Shown here in pieces: positions 1-8,267 of a stretch of 52,924 nucleotides of DNA; within the stretch, counting starts at the first letter, position 1, and each line of letters begins with the position of its first letter. The position numbers and the translations under genes are program-made. The DNA is from Sulfolobales archaeon (GTDB lineage: Archaea > Thermoproteota > Thermoprotei_A > Sulfolobales > AG1), in NCBI GenBank assembly GCA_038897115.1, contig JAWAXC010000006.1:1-52924 (forward strand), written 5' to 3'. A model generated the notes under the pieces. That model saw only the letters and a program-made list of their open reading frames with translations, did not search any database and had not been told where the DNA came from.

Positions 1-258
1 AGCTTCGCAATACATATTGCTGAAGATAAAGAAAAGGTGTTTAAAGAGATGAGGAGGATCCTTAAGAACATGGGTAGCTTTAGAATAGCTGTTGCAACAA
101 CTAACAGTATTAGAGGTAAGATCTTCTCATATCTTTTAAGAGTGAAGCCTTTAGATGAAAATACCTATATAAATCTGATTAGATTTTTAGGCCTAGAGAT
201 ACTTAAAGTTGAAAGATACGGTATATTCATATCAATATATGGGATAAAGCCTAGATAA
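1..258 (+). CDS. C-terminal fragment, possibly a SAM-dependent methyltransferase
   Basis: The frame is open to the left edge, so only the last 85 codons of a larger gene are present and the first GTG inside (37) is probably not its start. The visible part has a helix (EMRRILKNMG), a strand (RIAVATT) and a final strand pair ending in LEILKVERYG and FISIYGIKP. This resembles the C-terminal half of class I SAM-dependent methyltransferases. The SAM-binding motifs would lie outside the window, so the call rests on fold pattern alone and could be wrong. Confidence 0.4.
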   Translation, partial: SFAIHIAEDKEKVFKEMRRILKNMGSFRIAVATTNSIRGKIFSYLLRVKPLDENTYINLIRFLGLEILKVERYGIFISIYGIKPR

Positions 259-558
259 CATAGTTGACTCATTTCCGTGATTGGGGTTAGCCCTCGGTGT
301 GGGATCACTAGCTTCACCCATGTTAAATGGATCCCTTAATGGTGAGTGGGCTTCGGACCCCTCAGCAACATGTGTGGGCTTGTGGGTCTCTTGAGAAGCA
401 CTGTGTTTTAGAGCATGGTCTAGCTTCTCCCCAAGCATCTCTTTATAGGCTTCCTCTATCTCTCTAAGTTCTTCTCTACCAAATCTACTAACCTAGCCCT
501 TATGAACAACTGTTCTTCTCAGCGTCTTCGACTCTCTGTCAAGAGCTCTGAATAACTA
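232..558 (-). pseudogene. Decayed ORF, possibly the C-terminus of an IS200/IS605-type TnpB
   Basis: Read on the minus strand there is a continuous protein-like frame from about 555 down to 232, broken by one in-frame TAG at 493-495. Upstream of the stop it reads LFRALDRESKTLRRTVVHKG; downstream it begins VSRFGREELREIEEAYKEML and ends in a Pro/Asn/His-rich tail (DPTPRANPNHGNES). The charged helix followed by a low-complexity tail reminds me of C-termini of archaeal OrfB/TnpB transposases, but no RuvC or zinc-ribbon motif remains. It overlaps the end of the left-edge gene. The identity is inference; the in-frame stop is directly visible. Confidence 0.3.
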
Positions 559-658
559 GAAATAATTAAAGCATTTAAATATGTTATTAGGTCAGAAACA
601 GCCTTTCCACTCTAACCTCCTCTTCCACTCTAGATGGTGAGGCTATTAATTGTAAAAA

Positions 659-667
659 GTTATAAGG
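659..667 (+). promoter_or_regulatory. TATA box for the candidate sRNA
   Basis: GTTATAAGG is preceded by an A-rich BRE-like stretch (TGTAAAAA). A TATA box here would start transcription about 25 bases downstream, near 688, which is where the C-box-like motif begins. Confidence 0.35.
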
Positions 668-685
668 TGTTGAGAAATACTGGTA

Positions 686-742
686 ATAGTGATGAGGCCT
701 GTGCACTCAGAGGGGTGAAGATTGTTCTCTCCATGCTGATCC
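686..742 (+). ncRNA. Candidate archaeal C/D box sRNA
   Basis: A canonical C box (GTGATGA, 689-695) is followed by about ten bases, a poor D-prime box (CTCA, 706-709), a near-canonical C-prime box (GTGAAGA, 715-721), fourteen bases and a canonical D box (CTGA, 736-739). Size and order fit archaeal C/D guide RNAs that direct 2-prime-O-methylation, and the upstream TATA box is correctly spaced. Weak points are the D-prime box and the lack of a clear terminal stem. No rRNA or tRNA target could be checked. Confidence 0.35.
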
Positions 743-864
743 CCCTATCTATCAATGTCTAGATATAGATTATGTGAAAATGTTTTTATTTTTTATCCTT
801 GCATCTATGGGGTGTTTATGGAGACATTTTAAAAGTTTTTCTGCATTATTATTTAGGGGATATA

Positions 865-1863
865 TTGGAGCATAGACCTGGTGAGCAGCTAGATCCTATG
901 ATCTCTCCTCGCTTTGCACAGATAGTAACATTTGCAAGGCTCCCATACAATAGATCCCTTGATGATGTATCTCCTCTCGGACTATTCCTAGGAATCCCAT
1001 TTGATGGTGGAACAACTTTTTATAGTGGTGCTAGGCTTGCTCCTACATGTATAAGGCTTGAGTCCCGCTTACTAAGACCATATAATAGGGTGCTTGATGT
1101 ATATCCATTCAGAGTTCTTAGGGCAATAGATTATGGTGATATCGATGTCATCCCAACTAATATAGAGAGAACCCTAGATGTGATTGAGGATTTGGTGAGG
1201 GAGATAAGCTCTAGGAATATAGTTCCATTTATAGCAGGTGGAGATCATAGTATAACGCTCGGCGTTCTCAGAGGGATTTCGAGACATAAACCTATATTGA
1301 TTCATATGGATAGTCACTTAGATTATTGGCCCGCCTATTGGGGTGGGGAGAGATATACCCATGGAACATGGGTTAGAAGAGCTATTGAGGAGGGTTTGGT
1401 GAGCAGAGTGATACAGATAGGTATAAGGGGTCCACAGTTCAGTAAGGAGGATCTTGAATATCCAAAAGAATCTACTGTTCCTATAGACATAATATTTATG
1501 GAGGATATTGCATCTAATGGAATAGAGTGGTTATTAGGAAAGGTATTAAAGCTAGAGGGTAAAGTATATATATCACTCGATATAGACGTTGTCGACCCCG
1601 CATACGCCCCAGGAACAGGAACAAGGGAGGTTGGGGGCTTTACATCTAGGGAGATAATTGAGATCCTGAGATCTCTCTCGAAAAGCAACATAGATCTAAT
1701 CGGTTTTGATGTAGTTGAGGTATGCCCACCATTAGATCACTCTGGGATCACATGTTTATTGGCGGCAAACCTCATATATGAAGCTATGTCTGTGAAGGCA
1801 TACCATATTATTAGAGATAATATGAGGGTGAAGAGAGTAGCCGGTATGGTTGAGAAGGTATAG
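865..1863 (+). CDS. speB: Agmatinase/arginase-family ureohydrolase
   Basis: A ureohydrolase that would cleave agmatine to putrescine and urea, or a related guanidino compound, in the cytoplasm. The binuclear metal-site motifs are in order: GGDHS, HMDSHLD (usually HFDAHxD; the D, H and D ligands are kept) and SLDIDVVDPAYAPGTGT, followed by a VEVCPPLD segment. The N-terminal MISPRFAQ-TFARLPY segment is typical of the agmatinase/guanidinobutyrase branch. The frame stays open up to TTG 799, but TTG 865 has GGGGA just upstream and gives a usual length of about 332 residues. It is convergent with the CBS gene. Exact substrate is not decided by the sequence. Confidence 0.85.
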   Translation: MEHRPGEQLDPMISPRFAQIVTFARLPYNRSLDDVSPLGLFLGIPFDGGTTFYSGARLAPTCIRLESRLLRPYNRVLDVYPFRVLRAIDYGDIDVIPTNIERTLDVIEDLVREISSRNIVPFIAGGDHSITLGVLRGISRHKPILIHMDSHLDYWPAYWGGERYTHGTWVRRAIEEGLVSRVIQIGIRGPQFSKEDLEYPKESTVPIDIIFMEDIASNGIEWLLGKVLKLEGKVYISLDIDVVDPAYAPGTGTREVGGFTSREIIEILRSLSKSNIDLIGFDVVEVCPPLDHSGITCLLAANLIYEAMSVKAYHIIRDNMRVKRVAGMVEKV

Positions 1864-1905
1864 CTATGTAGTAGTTCAGAGTATGGAAAGTATGGAAGAA
1901 AATGA

Positions 1906-3048
1906 TTATACCACTGGATATTCCTGCTGGGATCTTTTTCTCTTGAGGGTTCTAAGTCTGTCATAGTATTTATATATCTTTTTGGATATTATCTCAAGCG
2001 CTCTTCTCGCAGCTATTAGAGGATCCTTGTCTATCTCCTCCACAGAATATTGATCATCGTTTGTTTTGATATACACATTAACTATATATGCACCCCCCTC
2101 ACCGGCTTTAGACAATCTTTTAACCACTACCTTCATATCAAGGATCTTTGTTAATCTCGAGATCTTAGCTGTATAGCTGCTTATTAGTCTATTAAGTGAC
2201 TCCCTATACCTCTCATCCTCAAGATCAGAGATCCTTGCTTCAATCGGTATAGCCTCCCTTACCCTTACAACAGATTTAATTATATCAAAACTTGTGACGA
2301 TCCCAACCAGGTTTTCGCCATCCATTACCGGGAAGCCAGAGTATCTCTTCTTGATAATAAGCTCTGCAACCTTTCTAATAGGATCCTCCCTATCAACTGT
2401 TATCACAGGTGTTGATGCTATATCCCTCACAGGAGCTGCTAGGATCTCCTCCTCTGTTTTATAGTAGCCTACCCTTCTAGGGCCTATTTGGAAGTGAACA
2501 TAGTAGATCTTCTCAGCAAGATCCCTCATACTTATGATCCCATATAGCTTCCCACCATCTACCACTGGGAGCTTTGTTACACCATTTTTCAACATGATTA
2601 TTCTTGCCCTAGCAACGGATTCATTGGAATCAACGGTTATAACGGGACTACTCATTATACTCTGTACCTTTCCACCAGGCAGCTGGTTATAGCTCATCAT
2701 ATATTTTATTATATCCTCTCTCATAACCAGCCCAGCTAGATATCCACCTCTATCAACTACAGGAACACCTCTGACCCTAAGCATATATATCTTCCCAATC
2801 GCCTCTCCAACATCGTCATCCACATACACGGAATATGGGGGATACATGATGCTAGATACCCTGGCTTTAGGCCCCACTCTTCTCTCAAGAAGCTCCCTAT
2901 AGCTTAAAACCCCTATTAGCTTTCCCTCGCCACTAACAACAGGGAGAATCCATAGGCCCTCTGATGACATAATAGATATAGCCTTCCCAATTAGATCATC
3001 TTTCTTAAGCGTTGGAATATCCCTCCTCATGATCTCAGATATCTTCAA
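1906..3048 (-). CDS. Four-CBS-domain protein with an HPF-like C-terminal domain
   Basis: Four CBS repeats make two Bateman modules (about residues 1-57, 64-118, 128-183 and 208-262); each has the pattern xxIM..P..TV followed by a (G)ILPVV/GVPVVD-like strand. CBS pairs usually bind adenosyl ligands. The last hundred residues (about 280-370) carry a strand-helix-strand pattern (DMKVVVKRL, GGAYIVNVYIKTN, then the helix DPLIAARRALEIISKKIYK) that resembles ribosome hibernation factors of the HPF/RaiA type. CBS proteins have been reported as ribosome-hibernation factors in crenarchaea, so a ribosome-binding role is plausible. The hibernation role is inference; the CBS repeats are clear. Confidence 0.75.
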   Translation of the reverse strand: MKISEIMRRDIPTLKKDDLIGKAISIMSSEGLWILPVVSGEGKLIGVLSYRELLERRVGPKARVSSIMYPPYSVYVDDDVGEAIGKIYMLRVRGVPVVDRGGYLAGLVMREDIIKYMMSYNQLPGGKVQSIMSSPVITVDSNESVARARIIMLKNGVTKLPVVDGGKLYGIISMRDLAEKIYYVHFQIGPRRVGYYKTEEEILAAPVRDIASTPVITVDREDPIRKVAELIIKKRYSGFPVMDGENLVGIVTSFDIIKSVVRVREAIPIEARISDLEDERYRESLNRLISSYTAKISRLTKILDMKVVVKRLSKAGEGGAYIVNVYIKTNDDQYSVEEIDKDPLIAARRALEIISKKIYKYYDRLRTLKRKRSQQEYPVV

Positions 3049-3178
3049 CGATATTCCACTCCATTATATGGAGTTCTTAGAAGCTAAAATGTAGAATATT
3101 TAGTGAGAAGAGCTTATATTGCAAGATCTATGTCGGGTTGAAGCTAGAATTATAGGTGTCTAAGATGAATATGCATTG

Positions 3179-3890
3179 GTGAGCCCTCTTTAAGGTAGCT
3201 CTTTTCATAGATTTAGATAACACACTCGTAACAAATCCTCTAGGAAGATATGTGATGCCTAAGATCTATGGGCTTGTTGCAGATATTATGGGAATAAGAT
3301 TTGAAGAAGTTGCTGAGATCTTTAAGAACAAGCATTTAGAAAGAATCAGAGTAGGGAGCCCTAGAGCTTATGATTGGGATGATATACTATATGAGGTTAT
3401 AGGGAGTCGTAATAGGATTTCTACAAACTTCCTGGAAGAGCTTAGAAGGGTCTGCCATAAAGCTGTGATCCTGGATGAAGCCCCAGAGATCCTTAAGAGG
3501 TTAAGGGAAAAGGGGTTCTATCTAGTGCTATCTACAAATGGGCTATGGAAGTACCAGGAATGTGTTTTAAGGGAAACAGGGCTAATAGATCTTTTTGATG
3601 AAATTATAACGCCAGATAAAAAGGGTTGTATAAAAAGTTCAAGAGAATTCTATGATATAGCTATTGAGCCTTTAGAGAAGATATCTATAGGGGATAACAT
3701 AGTATTCGATGTATATTATCCCAAGCTCTATAAGCTTAAAGCTATATATGTTAAGAGATCTGATTATGTGAACGAGGTCTATGGACAGGCTCTCGGCATA
3801 AGAATTGATCAAATAGTCCCTGACGCCATAATCTCTTCCCTATCACAACTGCCTAAGGCTCTTGAAGCAATCTTATCAAAGGGGAGTTAA
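3179..3890 (+). CDS. HAD-superfamily hydrolase with an apparent frameshift at its start
   Basis: HAD motifs are present: motif I DLDNTLV (about 3210-3230), motif II LSTNG, a lysine in PDKKG and motif IV SIGDNIVFD. The family is mainly phosphatases; the substrate is unknown. The in-frame region opens at 3183 but has no ATG, GTG or TTG before motif I, and the first in-frame starts (GTG 3252, ATG 3255) would delete motif I. Removing one T from TTT at 3189-3191 joins GTG 3179 to the frame and yields the normal start MSPLKVALFIDLDNTLV. It is followed after five bases by the Brix gene. Confidence 0.7.
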
Positions 3891-3895
3891 ACTCG

Positions 3896-4477
3896 GTGGA
3901 TATGAGTTTTGGTAGGGATATAAAAGGTATGGTTAAAGATATTTTAGTTACATCTAGTCATAGGCCTTCTAGAAGGGTTAGATCCTTTATAAATGATCTC
4001 GTGAGAACTATAGCTAGGGCTAAGAAGATTAATAGGGGTAAAAAGAGCCTAGATGATCTTGCAGGGATCATGTTTCTGGAGGGCTATAGAACATTAATAG
4101 TGGTTAACACATGGAAGGCGAATCCAGGTAGAATGGATATTTATAAGAGAATAGATAAAAGCTTAGTTAGAATAGGCTATATCGTAATTAGATCTATAAA
4201 GTTAAGTAGAGAGCAAAGGCTATCCACATGCTCTATCAGATCCCCTAAGATAGTATCTGATAAATGTTCATCCACTATGTGTGAGACCGTTAAAGAGATC
4301 TTAAAGGAGGTGCTGGAGATAGGGGATAAGCTAGAAGGTGGGGAGACAGAGGATGGGATGATCCATATAGAAGGTGGGGATGGTATGATATATATATGGT
4401 TTTCTAAGAATGGAAAGAGGTGTGGGCCAAGAATTGGGATCCGATCAGCGGTTAGAACATATAAAGAGGGTTCATAA
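3896..4477 (+). CDS. Archaeal Brix-domain ribosome-biogenesis protein (Imp4-like)
   Basis: The N-terminus carries the Brix signature VTSSHRPSRRVRSFINDL, as in archaeal Imp4/Brix proteins, which are thought to bind pre-rRNA during ribosome assembly. At 193 residues it is the usual size for a single-domain archaeal Brix protein. The middle (SLDDLAGIMFLEGYRTLIVVNTWKANPGRM) shows the conserved strand and G-NPG pattern, interrupted here only by my reading. GTG 3896 has GGGGAG nine bases upstream; ATG 3902 is the alternative. It lies between the HAD gene and Pcc1, and Brix/Pcc1 neighbourhoods are common in archaea. Confidence 0.8.
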   Translation: MDMSFGRDIKGMVKDILVTSSHRPSRRVRSFINDLVRTIARAKKINRGKKSLDDLAGIMFLEGYRTLIVVNTWKANPGRMDIYKRIDKSLVRIGYIVIRSIKLSREQRLSTCSIRSPKIVSDKCSSTMCETVKEILKEVLEIGDKLEGGETEDGMIHIEGGDGMIYIWFSKNGKRCGPRIGIRSAVRTYKEGS

Positions 4478-4508
4478 GGCTTTGATAGAGATAGCTGGGC
4501 AAGGGAAG

Positions 4509-4718
4509 ATGTTGAGAGCAGTATGCGAGGCTATATCGCTTGAAATAAGATCTCCTCCTAATCCAGATAGAGTATATGCTAGGTCATCCTGTTCGGACAA
4601 CTTACTTGTAATCGAGATATATGCTCAAGATATCTCGAGTCTGAGGGCCGCACTTAACTCTTATCTATATTTATTACACGCGTCAATGAGATCTTTGGAG
4701 TTGCTGTCCAACCGCTAA
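4509..4718 (+). CDS. pcc1: KEOPS complex subunit Pcc1
   Basis: A small protein of the Pcc1/CTAG family, the dimerising subunit of KEOPS, which makes t6A37 on ANN-decoding tRNAs. The signature is visible: an N-terminal strand (ISLEIRSP), NPDRVYARSS, a second strand (LLVIEIYAQD) and a long helix (LRAALNSYLYLLHASMRSLELL). ATG 4509 gives 69 residues and places the first strand correctly; TTG 4482 with GAGGG upstream is an alternative, and the long frame from 4410 overlaps the Brix gene too far to be likely. No other KEOPS subunit is in the window. Confidence 0.8.
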   Translation: MLRAVCEAISLEIRSPPNPDRVYARSSCSDNLLVIEIYAQDISSLRAALNSYLYLLHASMRSLELLSNR

Positions 4719-4772
4719 TATCTCGGGATAAACACTATCCTCTAGGTTGGGACATGCTATAGATGCTGGTTT

Positions 4773-5786
4773 TCAAGATATTCTTGTAGATATATATTCA
4801 ATCAGATCTGTGATCATCACATTAGCGGTTCTCCACGCCGGCCCGGCCGGTCCTATAAGCGTTATCCTATCTCCCTCAAGATCTATGGTTAAACCATTAT
4901 AATTACCGGTAATATGTGCTAAAGGATCATCGGGTCCGAGGATCTCTGGGGAAACCCTCAGCTCCTTTCTATATATATCTGCATATGCCACATATTTCAC
5001 AGCGCCTCCCTCCCTCCGAGCTTTTCTAACATCATCTTCCGAGATCTCGGTGAGAGATCTTCTTCTAACCTCGTTGAGATCTGTGTTTAGACCTGCCTCA
5101 TTGGCTAATATAGCTAGCTTTGCTGCTGCATCTACACCTTCAACATCTATCCTGGGATCGGGTTCAGCAAGTTTCTCCTCTATCGCCCTTCCTATGGCCT
5201 CCCTATATCCCAGACCCTTTTCAACAAGGCTTAATATATAGTTGGTTGTAGCATTTAATACACCCCTTATAACCCTTATCTCCCTCCCCCTAACACCCCT
5301 TATAACATCTATTGCAGGGGTGCCAGCCATAACTGTAGCCCTATAGCCTATATATACGTTTTTCTTCTTTGCATTATTGATTAGCTCAGAGTATTTCAGT
5401 GCAAGACCTGTTTTATCAGCTGTTACAACATTTATCCCCCTTTCTATAAGCCCTTTATATATGGAGATGTTAGGCTCTCCACTATCATATGATGGGGGAA
5501 TAGCTATTAGAACGATATCTGGCATCAACCCATCTATGATCCTCCAGAAATCACCTAGAGGCCTTAGAAAACCTCTATCTCTGGCCTCATATCTCATAGC
5601 ATATTCCAGAACCCTCTCCCTCCAATCCCCTCCAAACTCTATATACCCCTTAGATGTAGCTATAAGAGCTAGGGTTATTTTATACCCAGTATATTTAGCG
5701 ATATATTCAGCCCTTCTAGAGAGAGCCTTGGCAAGCTCTCTACCAACATTCCCGAAACCCAGTAGAGCTGTTCTAACCTCCTTCAT
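4773..5786 (-). CDS. hom: Homoserine dehydrogenase
   Basis: Reduces aspartate semialdehyde to homoserine, the branch to threonine and methionine. The N-terminal Rossmann motif GFGNVG (residues 10-15) binds NAD(P); the catalytic lysine lies in ADKTGLA, followed by the family markers GTPAIDV, LNATTNYIL and EPDPRIDVEGVDAAAKL. At 337 residues it is the short form without an ACT domain or aspartokinase fusion, normal in archaea. It is transcribed alone toward the convergent Pcc1 gene; its promoter must lie in 5787-5960, near a copy of the dispersed hairpin repeat. Confidence 0.93.
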   Translation of the reverse strand: MKEVRTALLGFGNVGRELAKALSRRAEYIAKYTGYKITLALIATSKGYIEFGGDWRERVLEYAMRYEARDRGFLRPLGDFWRIIDGLMPDIVLIAIPPSYDSGEPNISIYKGLIERGINVVTADKTGLALKYSELINNAKKKNVYIGYRATVMAGTPAIDVIRGVRGREIRVIRGVLNATTNYILSLVEKGLGYREAIGRAIEEKLAEPDPRIDVEGVDAAAKLAILANEAGLNTDLNEVRRRSLTEISEDDVRKARREGGAVKYVAYADIYRKELRVSPEILGPDDPLAHITGNYNGLTIDLEGDRITLIGPAGPAWRTANVMITDLIEYISTRIS

Positions 5787-5954
5787 AGCACATCGATTGA
5801 TAATATCGAAAGAGAAAATATATAGAGATAACTGCTAGTGAGAAAGCTAGCCAGCACTATAGCTCTGAGAATCACTCTTTTATCGCTGGTTACCATCGTT
5901 ATCTTGAGGCTTTTTTAAACCTCTAGAAGGAGCGAGCTTCTAGTTCTAAACTCC

Positions 5955-5988
5955 CCTCCGCTTAGAGGACGAGGCTTTCAGCTGTAAA
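5955..5988 (+). repeat. Dispersed hairpin repeat, copy A
   Basis: A small hairpin (CCTC 5955-5958, loop CGCTTA, GAGG 5965-5968) is followed by the core GGCTTTCAGCTGTAAA (5973-5988). The same arrangement recurs at 33161-33190 and, inverted, at 34258-34287, with weaker copies near 13435, 641 and 31419. It lies upstream of hom. Confidence 0.55.
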
Positions 5989-6010
5989 TCTTATAAAAAG
6001 TTAAAATACC

Positions 6011-7561
6011 CTATCTAAGATCTATTGCATCTCTATCATGATCAGGGGGATAGATTTTCACTAGAATAGCTATCGGATATGCTGGGGATGCTAGCACAGC
6101 TTCCCCTATATCTAGTGCTGGTAAGATCTCCTCTAATTCCCGCGGCATTACAGTAGACTCTCTAACGATCTTTCTATCTATATCTGATTTAATGCTATGA
6201 ATAATTTTTGTATTTGTGTTTTTAAGAGAATCTTCTCCTAAACTGCTTGGGGACTGAGATATAATTGCTATCCCTAGGTTCCACTTTCTAGTCTCTGAGA
6301 GCATATTCCTTATCACAGATGCTCCCTCACTTCTCTTAAATATATGGTGGGCCTCATCTACTATTACAAGTTTTTTCTCACTCATGAAATCTCTATTCTC
6401 TTTTGAAAGAATCTCTAGTATCTTTAATACTGATAGGGATGTGAGGGCTTTTATCGTTTCTCTATCTATAGTCGAAAGATCCATTATGGTGAAGCTTGAT
6501 GCAAAGATCTCATTTATATCTATTCTCCCCTCATTCTCAAATGATTCTTCGAGAAACGGCTGTATCTTCCTTAGAAGAGAGAACTTTGTTTCGGAGATCC
6601 ATCTAGCATCTTCTCTATAGACTTCTATATAGCTAGCTATCTTCTCAAATATATTACCCTTAATATTTGTAGCATCCTTTATAGATCTTATTACTGTTGA
6701 GAGTAGATGACTCTGAGCTGGTGATAGTTCTAAAACGCTTTCAAGGATTTCGAGGAGAAGTGAGGATCTGGTAGCTAGTTTCTCGAGCATAGAGGCTACT
6801 AGGGAAGTATTAACAGCTATATATTTATACTCGCTATATCCTCCAATGAGATCTCTATACTCGCCATGCCAGTCAAGTATTATAACTCTAACACCCTTCC
6901 TTCTAGATCTAATGGCTAGGGATGCTGCAGTAGTCGATTTACCAGATCCTGTTGAGCCGAATATCGCTATATGTCTTACAATACTCTCAACCGGTATATA
7001 TATCCTCTGCTTAACCCGAGACCTCGTGGTTTCCCCAATGGGGATGCCATCAGCTATGTGTTGAACCCTCGGTAGAGGGAGATCTTCTGTGTGGAGCGAA
7101 AATTCATCGGTGAAGAAGCTGTTTAGGGAGAGCAGCTCTCCACCATATTTTCTGTGGATCATGAGGGTGTTTATAAGCTCCTTTTGAGATAGCTCTCGGG
7201 TTCTAATGATTCTATTCGAGATAGCCTCCAGCATAGAGGATGCAAGCCTACATATCAATCCTGATTCCGGCTTTCTATCTAAGCATATAACTACTGTGCC
7301 TCCTAAGTACTTAGTAATCCTGGTTATAATATATATTTGTGATGATCTAGAGATCTTTTCCCTTATCATCTGAACCATATTCCTAATAGCCTTTTCAGCA
7401 GACTCCTGGAGATCCTCTTTAGCCTTCTTACCATCAAGCCTTACTAATACTTCGAAACCAGATACATATAGATCTTCCCCCTCTAAAGAGATTCTATAGA
7501 CGCCTCTCTCAACTGCTGTGTCGGAGATCCTATTTTTAAAGATTCTATGAAGCATCTTCAC
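6011..7561 (-). CDS. HerA-like hexameric ATPase/helicase
   Basis: A P-loop ATPase of the HerA/FtsK group (DUF87). Walker A is GSTGSGKST (residues 202-210), followed by the HerA-typical LDWHGEY; Walker B is LVIVDEAHH (398-406), then a sensor-like ISQSPSS. The first 190 residues are a variable N-terminal region. HerA proteins usually act with the nuclease NurA in DNA-end processing, but no NurA is nearby. Its 5-prime end overlaps the TFB-like gene upstream by 17 bases, so the two are probably co-translated. Being outside a herA-nurA-mre11-rad50 cluster, it is more likely a HerA paralogue than the repair HerA. Confidence 0.82.
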   Translation of the reverse strand: MKMLHRIFKNRISDTAVERGVYRISLEGEDLYVSGFEVLVRLDGKKAKEDLQESAEKAIRNMVQMIREKISRSSQIYIITRITKYLGGTVVICLDRKPESGLICRLASSMLEAISNRIIRTRELSQKELINTLMIHRKYGGELLSLNSFFTDEFSLHTEDLPLPRVQHIADGIPIGETTRSRVKQRIYIPVESIVRHIAIFGSTGSGKSTTAASLAIRSRRKGVRVIILDWHGEYRDLIGGYSEYKYIAVNTSLVASMLEKLATRSSLLLEILESVLELSPAQSHLLSTVIRSIKDATNIKGNIFEKIASYIEVYREDARWISETKFSLLRKIQPFLEESFENEGRIDINEIFASSFTIMDLSTIDRETIKALTSLSVLKILEILSKENRDFMSEKKLVIVDEAHHIFKRSEGASVIRNMLSETRKWNLGIAIISQSPSSLGEDSLKNTNTKIIHSIKSDIDRKIVRESTVMPRELEEILPALDIGEAVLASPAYPIAILVKIYPPDHDRDAIDLR

Positions 7562-8219
7562 CAGCTCTCCTTAGATACTCAGAGATCATATGATCTACGT
7601 TCGTAAGCTCCCTCGAGAGATCTTCTATAACAGATATCCTCGCTATCAAACTCCTGGCGCTCTCCACAGCACATTTGATCCTCCTAATATGAACTCTACT
7701 TAATCCAAAGAACTTCGAAACCTGACTATATATGATCGGATCGTTTAGCGCTACTTTTGCAGCGATATATGCAGCGGCAACCTTCCCCCTAGTTGTTCTA
7801 GAATATAGACTTGGATAGTCCCTCAGTATGTCGAGAACCTTTCTAAGGACAGGGCTTCTATCGAGTAGACTTTCTACAAGATTATCCTTAACATGTGTGA
7901 AAAGCCTGTAAAATCCAGATCTATTTGCAATGCCTATTATAACATCATCCCTTACAACCACACCTTTTCTAAGCCTTCTAGCCCCGATAACCCTTTTATA
8001 GGTTTTATATATATGTCCAATATTTATTGATGCCTTGGTTATCCTGGATCTTCTATCCTCTCCCTCAGCTATATCTCTAGCTTTTCTAAGCCTTTTAATA
8101 GCCTCGGTTTCACTCTCATATATAACCTCAAGTACAGATCCGCAGCTACTGCATACCATATAGCCTCGGTGTATATCATATACCACTTCTCTAGATCCGC
8201 AGTATATGCATGATGACAC
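7545..8219 (-). CDS. Divergent TFB-like (TFIIB-family) protein
   Basis: The N-terminus is a complete TFIIB-type zinc ribbon (CIYCGS, then CSSCGSVLEV). The C-terminal half has a cyclin-fold pattern (SRTTRGKVAAAYIAAKVALND, VSKFFGLSRVHIRRIKCAV). At 224 residues it is about a hundred shorter than general TFB, and the WRAF-type B-reader/linker sequence seen in the TFB at 50584-51555 is absent. TFB paralogues modulate promoter choice in archaea. The start of the HerA-like ATPase overlaps this gene, suggesting a shared task. Whether it binds a TBP-DNA complex cannot be told from sequence. Confidence 0.7.
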   Translation of the reverse strand: MSSCIYCGSREVVYDIHRGYMVCSSCGSVLEVIYESETEAIKRLRKARDIAEGEDRRSRITKASINIGHIYKTYKRVIGARRLRKGVVVRDDVIIGIANRSGFYRLFTHVKDNLVESLLDRSPVLRKVLDILRDYPSLYSRTTRGKVAAAYIAAKVALNDPIIYSQVSKFFGLSRVHIRRIKCAVESARSLIARISVIEDLSRELTNVDHMISEYLRRAGEDAS

Positions 8220-8267
8220 ATAGATCCCTATAGATCCTAGTGTAGGTAATACTACATCTCCCTTTTC

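Larger units (their letters stand above)
559..864. other. Gene-free stretch with a weak repeat copy, TATA box and candidate sRNA
   Basis: No protein-coding gene is supported here. The stretch holds a weak copy of the dispersed hairpin repeat (core GGCTATTAATTGTAAA at 641-656), a TATA-like box at 659-667, a candidate C/D box RNA at about 686-742, and a T-rich region at 781-797 that could be the agmatinase promoter. Confidence 0.5.
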
